A DNA stretch of 64,000 bases from NCBI RefSeq assembly GCF_033705735.1, contig NZ_CP131131.1:1736001-1800000 (forward strand). Direction: 5' to 3'. Both the position numbers and the translations under genes were made by a program. Below are positions 7,226-15,681 of the stretch, piece by piece (position 1 is the first letter of the stretch; every line of letters starts with the position of its first letter). This stretch comes from Shinella zoogloeoides (lineage in GTDB: Bacteria > Pseudomonadota > Alphaproteobacteria > Rhizobiales > Rhizobiaceae). The notes beneath the pieces were generated by a model. The model saw only the letters and a list, made by a program, of their open reading frames with translations, was not told where the DNA came from and ran no database searches.

Positions 7226-8791
7226 CTAGCGCAGGGCATCGATCACGTCGGCCGACCGGGTGACAGCCGATACGTTCTGGAGGGCGTAGTTGATCGCGGC
7301 GTTGTGCCAGTCGGCATTCATCGTCGAGCAGCAATCCTCCGGCACGATCATGATATAGCCCTTATCCGCACCGGTGCGGGCGGTGTGCTCGATGGACATG
7401 TTGGTCCATGCCCCGGTGACGATGACCATGTCGCGCTGCTGCGCCTTCAGGATCGTCTCGAGGCGCGTGCCCTCCCAGGCGCTCATCCGCATTTTCTCCA
7501 CGACATGATCGCCCGGTTTCGCCTCGAGCCCGTCGACCGGCGCCACGCCCCAGCTGCCGCGCACCAGCGCGTTGCTCTCCACCACCCCCTCGAAGAGTGG
7601 CGCATTGAGCGTCAGGCCCGCCGCCCCCGGTTCCACGACGAACCAGACATGGATGACCGGCACGCCGAGCGCGCGGCAATGGTCCGCCAGCCGCGCGATG
7701 TTGCCGATGGCGTTCTGCTCGCGGCAATGCTGCGGCGCGCCGGAACCTGCAAAGGCCCCGCCCTCTATCACCACGTCGTTCTGCATATCCTGGATGATCA
7801 GCGCGCAGCGCGCCGGATCGAGTACCGCGCCGGAAGAGGCCGCTCCTGATCCCGCATCGGTGCGCATGCTTGTTGCTGTTGCGGCCATGAACGGCTCCCT
7901 GCGCGGCCCGACCCGCGTTTCAATCGTGTAGACGGAGGTGGTGGCGCAGACATGGAGCGTGCGCCAGTCCGGCCCGCCCCAGTGCATGTTGGCGGCCTCC
8001 TCCGGGATCGCGACCTTGCCGACAAGCCTGCCGCCCGGGTTATAGACCCAGAGCCCGCCGGGCGCCGTCACCCAGACATTACCCTCGGCATCGCATTTCA
8101 TTCCATCTGGGAGACCCGGCCTGCCGGGATCGCGAATGCCGCTCGCGAACATCCGTCCTTCCGAAAGCGAGCCGTCCGGCCGCACGTCGAAGACACGGAT
8201 ATTCGCCTGCTCGGTGTCGTTGATATAGAGAAGGCACTCATCCGGCGAGAAGCAGAGGCCGTTGGGCTGGGAGAAAAGATAGCGGCTGGTGACGAGCTGC
8301 GGCTCGCGGCTTGTCGAGCCCGGCGGAATGCGGAACACGCCCTGCCAGCCGAGCTCGCGCGGGCGCTCGACGCCGAAACCCGCCATGCGGCCGTACCACG
8401 GATCGGTGAAATAGATCGAACCATCCGAGCGGATGCAGAGATCGTTCGGCGAATTCAGCTCCCGCCCCTCGAAATGCGAGGCCAGCACCTCCCGGCGCCC
8501 GTCCGGGCCGATCCGCGCGACGCTGGAGGTCGCATGCTCGCAGACGACGAGATTGAGCGCGGCATCGTAGGTCATGCCGTTGCCCTTGTTGGAGGGCCGC
8601 GCCACCTCGCGTACGCCGGAGCGGTCGAGCCGACGCCGCACGTCGCCGGGCATGTCGGAAAAGAGCAGGTAATGGTCCAGCGGATGCCAGACCGGACCTT
8701 CGGTGAAGATGAAGCCGGTACCGGCGCGCGTGACCGCCGCCTGCGGATCGATCAGCCGCTCGAAGGCGGGATCGAGTGCTTCATGAACCAT
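7226..8791 (-). CDS. fusion: SMP-30/gluconolactonase-like domain + isochorismatase-like hydrolase
   Basis: A 521-residue protein with two enzymes in one chain. Residues ~10-300 are an SMP-30/gluconolactonase beta-propeller: predicted metal ligands Glu31 ('FTEGPVWH'), Asn116 ('SPNDL') and Asp229 ('LPDGM') are all present. Residues ~325-521 are an isochorismatase/cysteine hydrolase fold with Asp335 ('IIQDMQND') and Lys433 ('VVEK'). The usual nucleophile Cys ('TNVCVE' in relatives) is Ser466 here ('TNMSIE'), as in enzymes such as PhzD. An internal ATG (Met302, position 7888) has GGGAG 8 nt upstream, so a free hydrolase could also be made. It is the last gene of the 16-gene operon, 23 bp after the amidohydrolase. 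Substrate unknown. Ring-opening lactone and amide or vinyl-ether hydrolysis are plausible. Confidence 0.85.
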   Translation of the reverse strand: MVHEALDPAFERLIDPQAAVTRAGTGFIFTEGPVWHPLDHYLLFSDMPGDVRRRLDRSGVREVARPSNKGNGMTYDAALNLVVCEHATSSVARIGPDGRREVLASHFEGRELNSPNDLCIRSDGSIYFTDPWYGRMAGFGVERPRELGWQGVFRIPPGSTSREPQLVTSRYLFSQPNGLCFSPDECLLYINDTEQANIRVFDVRPDGSLSEGRMFASGIRDPGRPGLPDGMKCDAEGNVWVTAPGGLWVYNPGGRLVGKVAIPEEAANMHWGGPDWRTLHVCATTSVYTIETRVGPRREPFMAATATSMRTDAGSGAASSGAVLDPARCALIIQDMQNDVVIEGGAFAGSGAPQHCREQNAIGNIARLADHCRALGVPVIHVWFVVEPGAAGLTLNAPLFEGVVESNALVRGSWGVAPVDGLEAKPGDHVVEKMRMSAWEGTRLETILKAQQRDMVIVTGAWTNMSIEHTARTGADKGYIMIVPEDCCSTMNADWHNAAINYALQNVSAVTRSADVIDALR

Positions 8792-8814
8792 CGCGCGCCC
8801 TCCCCGAGGCTCGA

Positions 8815-9699
8815 TCAGAGTTTGTAGACACGGCTTGCCGTGTCATGGAAAACCGCCTGCCGCGCGGTCTCGTCGAGGCTAGATGCCGCGATCTGGAAAG
8901 CGCCGAGCAGCGCACCGTAATCCGTCCAGAGCTTCTCGATGGGGAAGTTGGAGCCGAAGAGGCAGCGACTGGCGCCGAAGATGCCGACCGTGTCGGCGAG
9001 GATGCGGGCGATGTGCCCCGTATCGTTGCGGTGGATGAAGGTGCCATAGGCGGAAAGCTTGCTGACGACGTTCTGCTCGCGGGCAAGCGCCTGCAATTCG
9101 GCTTTCCAGGCGGCATAGCCTTCCGTGCCCATGTCCTCGGGCATGCCGGAATGCTGCAGCACGAAGGTCACGTTCGGGCAGGCGCGGGCAAGCTCCGCCG
9201 CTCCCTTCATCTGCGGGGCGAAGACCTGCAGGTCGAAACTCCAGCCGTAATCGGCAAGCCGCGCGACATTGCGCCGGACATTGGCATCGCGGCAGAGATC
9301 CGGGCCGGAAGCGAAGCGGTAGAGCGGATTGCGATGCCAGTGGAACTGCTGGCGGATGCCGCGCATGCGGGAATATTTCGCCAGCCGGTCGAGCGCGGGG
9401 CGGGCGTCCTCCACCGTCATGTCGCAATAGCCGACGATGGCGTGCGGCCAGCCGGTGCGCTCCCCCTCGTCCTGTACCCAGGCGACTTCGTCCTCGAAGC
9501 GGTCCCTCGCCCAGTTGGCCTGCACATAGACGGATTTCACGATGCCCCGGCCTTCGATATCTGCGAGGAATTCCTCGATGGGATAGTCGCGCCGGATCGC
9601 CTCGTAGCGCCCGAAAATGCGCGGCTGCATCGGACCCATCAGCCAGGGCAGGTCGCGCTGGCGCCAGATATGGTGATGTGCGTCGACGATCTTCATCAT
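8815..9699 (-). CDS. COG3618/amidohydrolase-2 family hydrolase (lactonase-like)
   Basis: A 294-residue metal-dependent TIM-barrel hydrolase. The N-terminus carries the metal-binding 'DAHHHIW' of amidohydrolase family 2, which includes 2-pyrone-4,6-dicarboxylate lactonase and sugar lactonases. Near the C-terminus, where most members have GSDWP with the catalytic Asp of strand 8, this protein reads 'GSNFPIEK', an Asp-to-Asn change shared with a subgroup of the family. The ATG at 9699 overlaps the stop of the CoxE gene by 4 nt. A second ATG follows at once and could be used instead. The operon context suggests it opens or hydrolyses a product of the molybdenum hydroxylase. Confidence 0.8.
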   Translation of the reverse strand: MMKIVDAHHHIWRQRDLPWLMGPMQPRIFGRYEAIRRDYPIEEFLADIEGRGIVKSVYVQANWARDRFEDEVAWVQDEGERTGWPHAIVGYCDMTVEDARPALDRLAKYSRMRGIRQQFHWHRNPLYRFASGPDLCRDANVRRNVARLADYGWSFDLQVFAPQMKGAAELARACPNVTFVLQHSGMPEDMGTEGYAAWKAELQALAREQNVVSKLSAYGTFIHRNDTGHIARILADTVGIFGASRCLFGSNFPIEKLWTDYGALLGAFQIAASSLDETARQAVFHDTASRVYKL

Positions 9700-10805
9700 G
9701 CTGCCCTCGCTATCGTCAGGATTTCCTCGCAGATCGCGGCGGTGCCAGACCCGTTGCCCAGCCGGTCGAGGATCGGCGCGATGGCCGAGATCGCGGCGGT
9801 CTGCGGGACATATCCGCTGTCGGCGGCAAGCGGCGTCAGCCATGCGAGCTTCCAGGCACGGCGGGAAAGCGCCCGCACCGCCTCCACCAGCCGCTCCGGA
9901 TCGCCGCGCTCGAGCCCGTCGGAAAGAACGATGACCAGCGCGCCGCGCGAAAAGCCAGCAAAGCGCGGCACCGAAAGGAAGGCGGCGAGCGCATCGCCGA
10001 GCCGCGTGCCGCCGTCCCAGTCGGCAACGAGCGTCGCAGCGCTCGCGAGCGCCTGCTCCTGCCGCCTGAGCCTCAGCGCACGGGTCACGCGGGTGAGCCG
10101 CGTGCCGAGGGTGAAGATTTCCACATGATCCGAGACGGCGGCGAGCGCATGAGCGAAGCGCATGTGGGTTTCCGTCTGCTGCTTCATCGAGCCGGAAACA
10201 TCGATGAGGAGCAGGATGCGGCGCTGGCGCGTCTTGCGCGCCATCTGCGGAAGGCGCATCACCTCGCCGTCGCGCTTGACGGCGTCGCGCATGAGCTTGC
10301 GCATGTTCCAGCGATCGCCCGATTTTGCCGGCGCGCGGCGCTGCGTCAGGCGCCGCGGCAGGCGGCTTGCCGCCTGCTTGCGAAAGCGGCGCAACGCTTC
10401 GTTCTCCGCAAGGTCGGCGAACTGCCGGAGCGTCAGCACCTCGCTGCCCGTCGCCTGCTCGCCGGCCTCGTTGATCTCGTCGGCCTCCGGCGGCTCCATC
10501 TCGCCCTCGCGCTCGTCGAAGGCCTGCAGCTCCTCGTCATCCTCCGCCTTCTCGCCGGCGGCGATCGACTGGCCGAGGAAATGCAGGCGGAAGAGCGCGT
10601 CGAAATCCTCCCGCCGCTCCGGGGGCGGGGCGAGCGTGGCAAGCCCCGCCTTGTGGATGTCGCCCATCTGCCGGGGGCCGAGCAGGCCGACGGCGGCGAT
10701 GAACATTTCCGTCTGCTCCGGCGCCACCATGAAGGCATTCTCGCGCAGGAGCGTCGAGAACTCGACGAAGGGGCGCGCGGCACGCGGCAGGTCCCCGCCG
10801 CTCAT
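9696..10805 (-). CDS. VWA-domain protein, CoxE family (molybdenum hydroxylase maturation)
   Basis: A 369-residue protein: an N-terminal helical part with an acidic stretch (about residues 90-120, many Glu/Asp) and a C-terminal von Willebrand A domain with the MIDAS motif 'DVSGSM'. CoxE works with the MoxR-type ATPase CoxD to assemble the active site of carbon monoxide dehydrogenase and is also found with other molybdenum hydroxylases. The start at 10805 (MSGGDL) overlaps the coxD-like stop by 4 nt. The longer open frame upstream reads Arg-rich and is the shadow of the ATPase gene. Confidence 0.85.
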   Translation of the reverse strand: MSGGDLPRAARPFVEFSTLLRENAFMVAPEQTEMFIAAVGLLGPRQMGDIHKAGLATLAPPPERREDFDALFRLHFLGQSIAAGEKAEDDEELQAFDEREGEMEPPEADEINEAGEQATGSEVLTLRQFADLAENEALRRFRKQAASRLPRRLTQRRAPAKSGDRWNMRKLMRDAVKRDGEVMRLPQMARKTRQRRILLLIDVSGSMKQQTETHMRFAHALAAVSDHVEIFTLGTRLTRVTRALRLRRQEQALASAATLVADWDGGTRLGDALAAFLSVPRFAGFSRGALVIVLSDGLERGDPERLVEAVRALSRRAWKLAWLTPLAADSGYVPQTAAISAIAPILDRLGNGSGTAAICEEILTIARAA

Positions 10806-11683
10806 GCCGCCGCTCCCGAAATCAGCGTGTCGAGCCGCGGCGCGGTGAAGGCGAGATCGTCCTGGTCCTTGAGGGCGACGCCGATCGCCCGCCTGAAGGC
10901 GGCGGGCCAGGGCGCGCCCTGCGAATGGAGCAGCGTTGCGGCTTCCGCCCATTCCACGGTCTCGGCGACGCCCGGAGGCTTGGCGAGCGGCTCCTGCCGC
11001 AGCCGCCCGACAGCGGCCACGACCGCCTCGGCCGTGCTGCGCGCGACGGCGCTGGCCCGCATCATCACGATCTCCGCCTCGCGGGCCGCATCCGGATAGC
11101 CGATCCAGTGGTAGACGCAGCGGCGGCGCAATGCTTCGTGCAGGTCCCGCGTGCGGTTGGAGGTAAGGATGACGACGGGGCGGTGTTCGGCGCGCACCGT
11201 GCCGCGCTCGGGAATGGAGATGGAGAAATCGGAGAGAAATTCCAGCAGAAAAGCCTCGAATTCATGGTCCGAGCGGTCGATTTCATCGATGAGCAGCACG
11301 GCGTCGCGCGGGCTCGTCAGCGCCTCCAGCATGGGCCGGTTGATGAGGAACTCATCCGAATAGATGTTGACATAGGTGTCGCCGGCCTGACGGATCGCCA
11401 GCATCTGGCGGGGATAGTTCCATTCGTAGAGCGCTGCGGCGGAATCGATGCCCTCGTAGCATTGCAGGCGGATCAGGTTGCGGCCGAGCACCGAGGCGAT
11501 GGCCTTGGCCGCCTCCGTCTTGCCGACGCCCGGCGCGCCTTCGAGCAGCAGGGGCTTGCCGAGCGCCAGCGCCAGATACCCCGCCGTCGAAAGACCGTCG
11601 TCGGCAAGGTACTGCGCAGCCGTCAGGGCGGAGGCGAGCTTTTCCGGGCTGTCGATGCCGACGATGGAGCGGGTGACGGGCAC
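10802..11683 (-). CDS. MoxR-type AAA+ ATPase, CoxD family
   Basis: A 293-residue AAA+ ATPase with Walker A 'GAPGVGKTE' (about residues 49-57), Walker B 'AVLLIDEIDRS' (about 127-137) and a sensor 'LTSNRTRDL'. CoxD homologues insert sulfur and copper, or otherwise mature the metal centre, in CO dehydrogenase. Paralogues accompany many aldehyde/xanthine-oxidase-family operons. The position directly after the large-subunit genes and before CoxE matches the cox gene order. The enzyme served here is probably not CO dehydrogenase (see the large subunit). Confidence 0.87.
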   Translation of the reverse strand: MPVTRSIVGIDSPEKLASALTAAQYLADDGLSTAGYLALALGKPLLLEGAPGVGKTEAAKAIASVLGRNLIRLQCYEGIDSAAALYEWNYPRQMLAIRQAGDTYVNIYSDEFLINRPMLEALTSPRDAVLLIDEIDRSDHEFEAFLLEFLSDFSISIPERGTVRAEHRPVVILTSNRTRDLHEALRRRCVYHWIGYPDAAREAEIVMMRASAVARSTAEAVVAAVGRLRQEPLAKPPGVAETVEWAEAATLLHSQGAPWPAAFRRAIGVALKDQDDLAFTAPRLDTLISGAAA

Positions 11684-11691
11684 GGCCTACC

Positions 11692-12714
11692 TCACCATTT
11701 CGGCTGCGGGCGCGCGCCGCCCTGCGCGGCGAGCGCCCGCAGGATCTTTTCCGGCGTGATCGGAAGATCGTCGATGCGCACGCCGACGGCGTTGAAGACG
11801 GCGTTGGTGACGGCCGGCAGCACGGGATTGGCGCACATTTCCCCCGGCCCCTTGCCGCCGAACGGGCCATCGGGCGCCGGCCGCTCCAGCACGGATATGT
11901 GGTGCGGCGCGATATCCCCCGGCCCGGGCATGACATAGTCGTTGAAATCCACCGGGCCATGGCTGCGGTCGGGATAATAGGGCTCCGTGGTCTCCCAGAG
12001 CGTGTGGCTCATGCCCATCCAGGCGCCGCCGACGAGCTGCTGCTCCACCAGCCGTGGATTGAGCGCCCGGCCGACCTCGTAGCAACTGTTCATCTCGACG
12101 ACATTCACCTCGCCCGTCTCGTCGTCGACGTCGAGATCGACGATCATCGCGGCATGGGCAAAGCAGGTGACCGGCGTCATCTCGCCGGTTTCCGGATCGA
12201 CATCCGACAGCGGCACGAGGAAGATGCCGCGGCCGGACACGGTCTTGCCCTGCTTGAACTGGGCGGCATTGCAGGCGGCCGCCGTGGTGATCGACTTCGA
12301 CGGGGCGCCCTTCACATGGATATTGCCCTTGCCGTCGGTCACGAGATCCTCGGCATTGACCTCCAGCTCCTCGGCCGCCGCCTCCATCATCACGGCGCGC
12401 GCCTCGGTGGCCGCGGCGATCACCGCATTGCCGACGCGGTGCGTGCCGCGCGAGGCGAAAGACCCCATGCAATGCGGGCCGGTATCGGAATCGGCCGTAT
12501 CGACATAGACGTCCTCCACGGGAATGCCGAGCGTTTCGGCAGCGATCTGGCGCGTCACCGACTTCATGCCCTGCCCGAGATCGATGGAGGAGAGCGCGAC
12601 CATGAACTTGCCGTCCGGGTTGGAATGGACGAGCGCCTGCGACGGGTCGCCGCCGAGATTCATGCCGATCGGGTAATTGATGGCGGCAAAGCCGCGTCCG
12701 CGATGGATCGTCAT
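11692..12714 (-). CDS. molybdenum hydroxylase large subunit, C-terminal half (separate gene)
   Basis: A 340-residue protein that aligns by eye with the C-terminal half of xanthine-dehydrogenase-family molybdopterin subunits. It has 'GRGFAAINYP', 'SSIDLGQGMKSV' (glycine-rich cofactor loop), 'ASRGTHRVGNAV', and near the C-terminus 'KGPGEM', which places the catalytic Glu. The ATG at 12714 starts one base after the stop codon of the N-terminal half, on a different frame, so the large subunit is made from two coupled genes. The frame continues open upstream to 12987 but that stretch is Arg/Pro-rich and is the other frame of the N-half's tail. Together with the N-half it should form one molybdopterin-cytosine-dinucleotide-binding subunit. 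Confidence 0.82.
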   Translation of the reverse strand: MTIHRGRGFAAINYPIGMNLGGDPSQALVHSNPDGKFMVALSSIDLGQGMKSVTRQIAAETLGIPVEDVYVDTADSDTGPHCMGSFASRGTHRVGNAVIAAATEARAVMMEAAAEELEVNAEDLVTDGKGNIHVKGAPSKSITTAAACNAAQFKQGKTVSGRGIFLVPLSDVDPETGEMTPVTCFAHAAMIVDLDVDDETGEVNVVEMNSCYEVGRALNPRLVEQQLVGGAWMGMSHTLWETTEPYYPDRSHGPVDFNDYVMPGPGDIAPHHISVLERPAPDGPFGGKGPGEMCANPVLPAVTNAVFNAVGVRIDDLPITPEKILRALAAQGGARPQPKW

Positions 12715-12715
12715 G

Positions 12716-14353
12716 TCAGCGCCTCCTGAGACCGGAAATGGACGAGAAGCGGTTGCCGGCCGGCCGGGTCGTCGTTGGCGACGCAGCAGCGGGCGGCGGG
12801 GCGGCCTGTGCTGGCTCGTAGGGCCGGACGGGTTGCGGCTCCGGGCTGTAGGACGGCGGCGTATAGGCCGGCGCGGGTGTGTAGCCCGGCGCCGGCGGCG
12901 ACTGGTAGCTGCCGAGGCCGGACGCCGGCCTGGCAAGGCCGCGATTGTCGATGATGGTGTGCGGGATCGCTGCCCGCTCGCCGCCACCGCCCTTCAGCGA
13001 GGACATGGCGCGATATTCCGGGCCGATCGACCATTTCGCCTTTTCCGCCACGACCTGGCAGCATTCGACGAGGGCGGTGTTCTTGGCGAGCCGCCGGTGG
13101 GCCTTCATGTCCCCGTCGAGATAGGCGTTCTTCAGTCGCAGCTCGATCGGGTTCATCTTCACCCGGTGGGCGACCTTGTCCATGTGGGTCTCGATGGCGA
13201 AATCCACGCCCGTGATGCCGAAGCCGCGCATGGCGGTGGCCGGCGTGCGGTTGGTGAAGACGCAGTAGACATCCGCCGAGACATTCGGGATCGTATAGGG
13301 CCCCGGCAGGTGGCCGACGCTCTTGATGATCGCGTAGCTGGAAAGGCGCGTATAGGCGCCGCTGTCGAAATAGCCGGTGAACTTGCGGGCGACGATGCGG
13401 CCGTCGTTCATCACCCCGTCGGTGATGTACCAGCGCTCCGCCCCGCGCGGGGCACCGACCTGCATCTCCTCCTCGCGATTCCAGATGAACTTGACCGGCC
13501 GCCCCGTCAGCATGCAGCCGAGGATGGCCATCGGCTCATGGATGGAATCCACCTTGCCGCCGAAACCGCCGCCCACGGTGCCGCCAATGAAATGCATGCG
13601 GTTTGACGAGAGCTTCAGGATCTTCGCCGCCGTGCCGAGCGAGAAGAACAGCGCCTGCGTCGAGGTGTAGACGACATAGCGGTTGTTGGTCTCGGGCGCG
13701 GCGATGGCGCCGCAGGTCTCCGTCGGCGCCTGTTCGATGGGCGACATCTGGTAGCGGCCTTCGACGACATGGTCCGCCTGCCGGAGCGCCGCCTCCACGT
13801 CGCCGAAACGCAGCTTCTGGTGATCGTATTTCTCGTGATAGGTGAAAGTATTGGCGGGATAGGTCGGATTGACCGAGGGCGCACCGGGTTTCAGCGCCTC
13901 CTCGACATCGAGCACATGGGGCAGCACGTCGTAGTCGACGCGGATCTTCGCGATGGCGTCATAGGCCTGCCGCTCGCTTTCCGCCACCACGGCGACGACC
14001 GGCTCGCCGACATAGGCGACCTTCTTGTCGGCCAGCATCGGCTCGTCGTCGAGGCCGAAGCCCATGAGGCTCAGCAGGGTGTTGAGGTTGTGCGGCACGT
14101 CCCGGGCGCGGATAATGCGCCTGACGCCCGGCATGCGTTCGGCCTCGGACGTGTCGACCGAGCGGATGCGCGCATGATGGTGCGGCGAGCGCAGGCATTT
14201 CAGGTGCAGCAGCCCGTCGAACAGGTGATCGTCGAAGAACGGGGAGCGGCCGGTCACGTGGCCGAGCATGTCCTGGCGCTGCGTCGGCTTGCCGATCTCG
14301 TTGAGCGTATCGTCGCGCTCGTCGGCGAAATATTCCTTGCGAAATTCGATCAT
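12716..14353 (-). CDS. molybdenum hydroxylase large subunit, N-terminal half with proline-rich tail
   Basis: A 545-residue protein. Residues 1-460 are the N-terminal part of an aldehyde oxidase/xanthine dehydrogenase large subunit ('IGKPTQRQDMLGHVTGRSPF', 'GGTVGGGFGGK', 'TPATAMRGFG'). The active-site loop reads AMRGFG, not the AYRCSFR of true CO dehydrogenase, so the enzyme is a general hydroxylase. Residues 461-545 are an added tail rich in Pro, Ala, Tyr and Ser (Tyr-Thr-Pro and Ser-Tyr-Ser-Pro type units) ending in 'SGLRRR', which the family lacks. The remaining half of the enzyme is encoded by the next gene. Operon gap to the 2Fe-2S gene is 10 bp. Confidence 0.83.
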   Translation of the reverse strand: MIEFRKEYFADERDDTLNEIGKPTQRQDMLGHVTGRSPFFDDHLFDGLLHLKCLRSPHHHARIRSVDTSEAERMPGVRRIIRARDVPHNLNTLLSLMGFGLDDEPMLADKKVAYVGEPVVAVVAESERQAYDAIAKIRVDYDVLPHVLDVEEALKPGAPSVNPTYPANTFTYHEKYDHQKLRFGDVEAALRQADHVVEGRYQMSPIEQAPTETCGAIAAPETNNRYVVYTSTQALFFSLGTAAKILKLSSNRMHFIGGTVGGGFGGKVDSIHEPMAILGCMLTGRPVKFIWNREEEMQVGAPRGAERWYITDGVMNDGRIVARKFTGYFDSGAYTRLSSYAIIKSVGHLPGPYTIPNVSADVYCVFTNRTPATAMRGFGITGVDFAIETHMDKVAHRVKMNPIELRLKNAYLDGDMKAHRRLAKNTALVECCQVVAEKAKWSIGPEYRAMSSLKGGGGERAAIPHTIIDNRGLARPASGLGSYQSPPAPGYTPAPAYTPPSYSPEPQPVRPYEPAQAAPPPAAASPTTTRPAGNRFSSISGLRRR

Positions 14354-14363
14354 GGCCGGCCCC

Positions 14364-14849
14364 TCACGCGTAGCGCCGCCCGCCGCCGGATGCGGCGGCG
14401 GCCAGGATGGCCGCGATGATCGGCTCGTAGCCGGTGCAGCGGCAGATGTTTCCCGAGATAGCCTCGACGACCTCCTCCCGCGTGGGAGACGGATTGCGGT
14501 CGAGCAGCGCCTTGGCGGCCATCAGCATGCCGGGCGTGCAATAGCCGCACTGGGCGGCGAAGCCATCCATGAAGGCCTGTTGCAGCGGATGAAGCTGCGG
14601 CCCCATGGCGAGCCCCGCGGTCGTTTCTATCGCACAGTTCTCGACGGTTTCGGCGAGCGTCAAGCAGGAAAGGTGCGGCTCGCCGTCGATGAGCACCGTG
14701 CAGGTGCCGCAGGTGCCCTGCCCGCAGCCATATTTCGGCGACAGGTCGCCGACGCCGCGCCGCAGCGCCTCGAGCAGGTTCTGGCCCTCCTCGACGAAGA
14801 TCGCCTTGCCGGAACCGTTGAGCTGGAACTGGAGGGGTTTCCTGGTCAT
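14364..14849 (-). CDS. molybdenum hydroxylase small subunit, [2Fe-2S] (CoxS-like)
   Basis: A 161-residue electron-transfer subunit. The N-terminal ferredoxin-type cluster motif is 'CGQGTCGTC' followed by a further Cys in 'LSC'. The C-terminal four-helix cluster domain has 'CGYCTPGM' and 'CRCTGY'. Both [2Fe-2S] sites look intact, so electrons can pass from the molybdenum centre to the FAD subunit. The order FAD - 2Fe-2S - Mo subunit with gaps of 3 and 10 bp is the standard cox/xdh-type order. Confidence 0.93.
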   Translation of the reverse strand: MTRKPLQFQLNGSGKAIFVEEGQNLLEALRRGVGDLSPKYGCGQGTCGTCTVLIDGEPHLSCLTLAETVENCAIETTAGLAMGPQLHPLQQAFMDGFAAQCGYCTPGMLMAAKALLDRNPSPTREEVVEAISGNICRCTGYEPIIAAILAAAASGGGRRYA

Positions 14850-14852
14850 GAC

Positions 14853-15665
14853 TTACCTCCTCTGGTCGAGCAGAAGCCGCTTCAGATGAACCGGCGCGAC
14901 CTGGCGGCGGTACCATTCCGAGGCGAGCGCATCGGTCTGCGGATTGATGCCTTCGGTGGCGGCGGAAAGGGCAGGTGCGATACCCTGCTCGTCGAGCGTG
15001 TGGCCTTCGAGTGCCTGCTCGACGGCCAGCGCTCGGACCGGACGCCCGCCCATGGCGCCATAGGCGACGCGCGCGCCGGAAACCCGCCCGCCATTGGTCG
15101 GAAGCAGCGCGGCGATGGACAGGACCGCGACACCCTTCGGCTTCACGCGGCTCACCTTGACGAAACGGAAAGCGCGCGAATCGCGCGGGCGCGGCACGAT
15201 CACGGAGAGGACGATGCGACGCGGCTCGCGGTCGCGCGCATCGAGGAAATCGCCTATCGGCACGGGCGTACCGCCCACCGGCACCACCTTGGCGTCGAGC
15301 GCCAGCAGCGCGGCGGCGAAGTCGCCATAGGGAGAGGCGGCAAAAAGATTGCCGCCGACCGTCGCGACGGTACGAATGGCCGGCCCGCCGATGACCTTGG
15401 CGACGGGCGCGAGGAAGACCGCGTCGCGGCTGGCGATGATCTGGGCCATCGTCACGCCGGCGCCGATCACCACGCTGTCGCCCTGCATCTGGATCTGCCT
15501 GAGGCGCGGATCGGTGGCGCGCACGATCGTATCGAAGGCCTGGTCGCCGGCATTGACCGCCCGCATGACGAGCGTGCCGCCGCCGAAATAGCGCGCCGTC
15601 CGGCTGGCGGCGAGCGCGCGCTCGGCCTCCTCGGCGCCCTGGAATGTCCTCACACTGACCGGCAT
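14853..15665 (-). CDS. molybdenum hydroxylase medium subunit, FAD-binding (CoxM-like)
   Basis: A 270-residue FAD-binding subunit. FAD pyrophosphate-binding motifs 'YFGGGTLVMRAV' (about residues 25-36) and 'TVGGNLFAASPYGD' (about 107-120) are present, followed by the typical C-terminal CO-dehydrogenase-flavoprotein domain. The start at 15665 is preferred over a longer frame because GGGAGGAG lies upstream of it. It is separated by 16 bp from the SRPBCC genes. Confidence 0.9.
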   Translation of the reverse strand: MPVSVRTFQGAEEAERALAASRTARYFGGGTLVMRAVNAGDQAFDTIVRATDPRLRQIQMQGDSVVIGAGVTMAQIIASRDAVFLAPVAKVIGGPAIRTVATVGGNLFAASPYGDFAAALLALDAKVVPVGGTPVPIGDFLDARDREPRRIVLSVIVPRPRDSRAFRFVKVSRVKPKGVAVLSIAALLPTNGGRVSGARVAYGAMGGRPVRALAVEQALEGHTLDEQGIAPALSAATEGINPQTDALASEWYRRQVAPVHLKRLLLDQRR

Positions 15666-15681
15666 CTGTCCGCTCCTCCCG

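Noticed and set aside
12716..12987. Frameshift sequencing error splitting the molybdopterin subunit
   Set aside because: The proline-rich tail is about 255 bp of plausible coding sequence and is followed by a coupled start, so one or two missing bases would not rebuild an intact gene. Resequencing would still be prudent.
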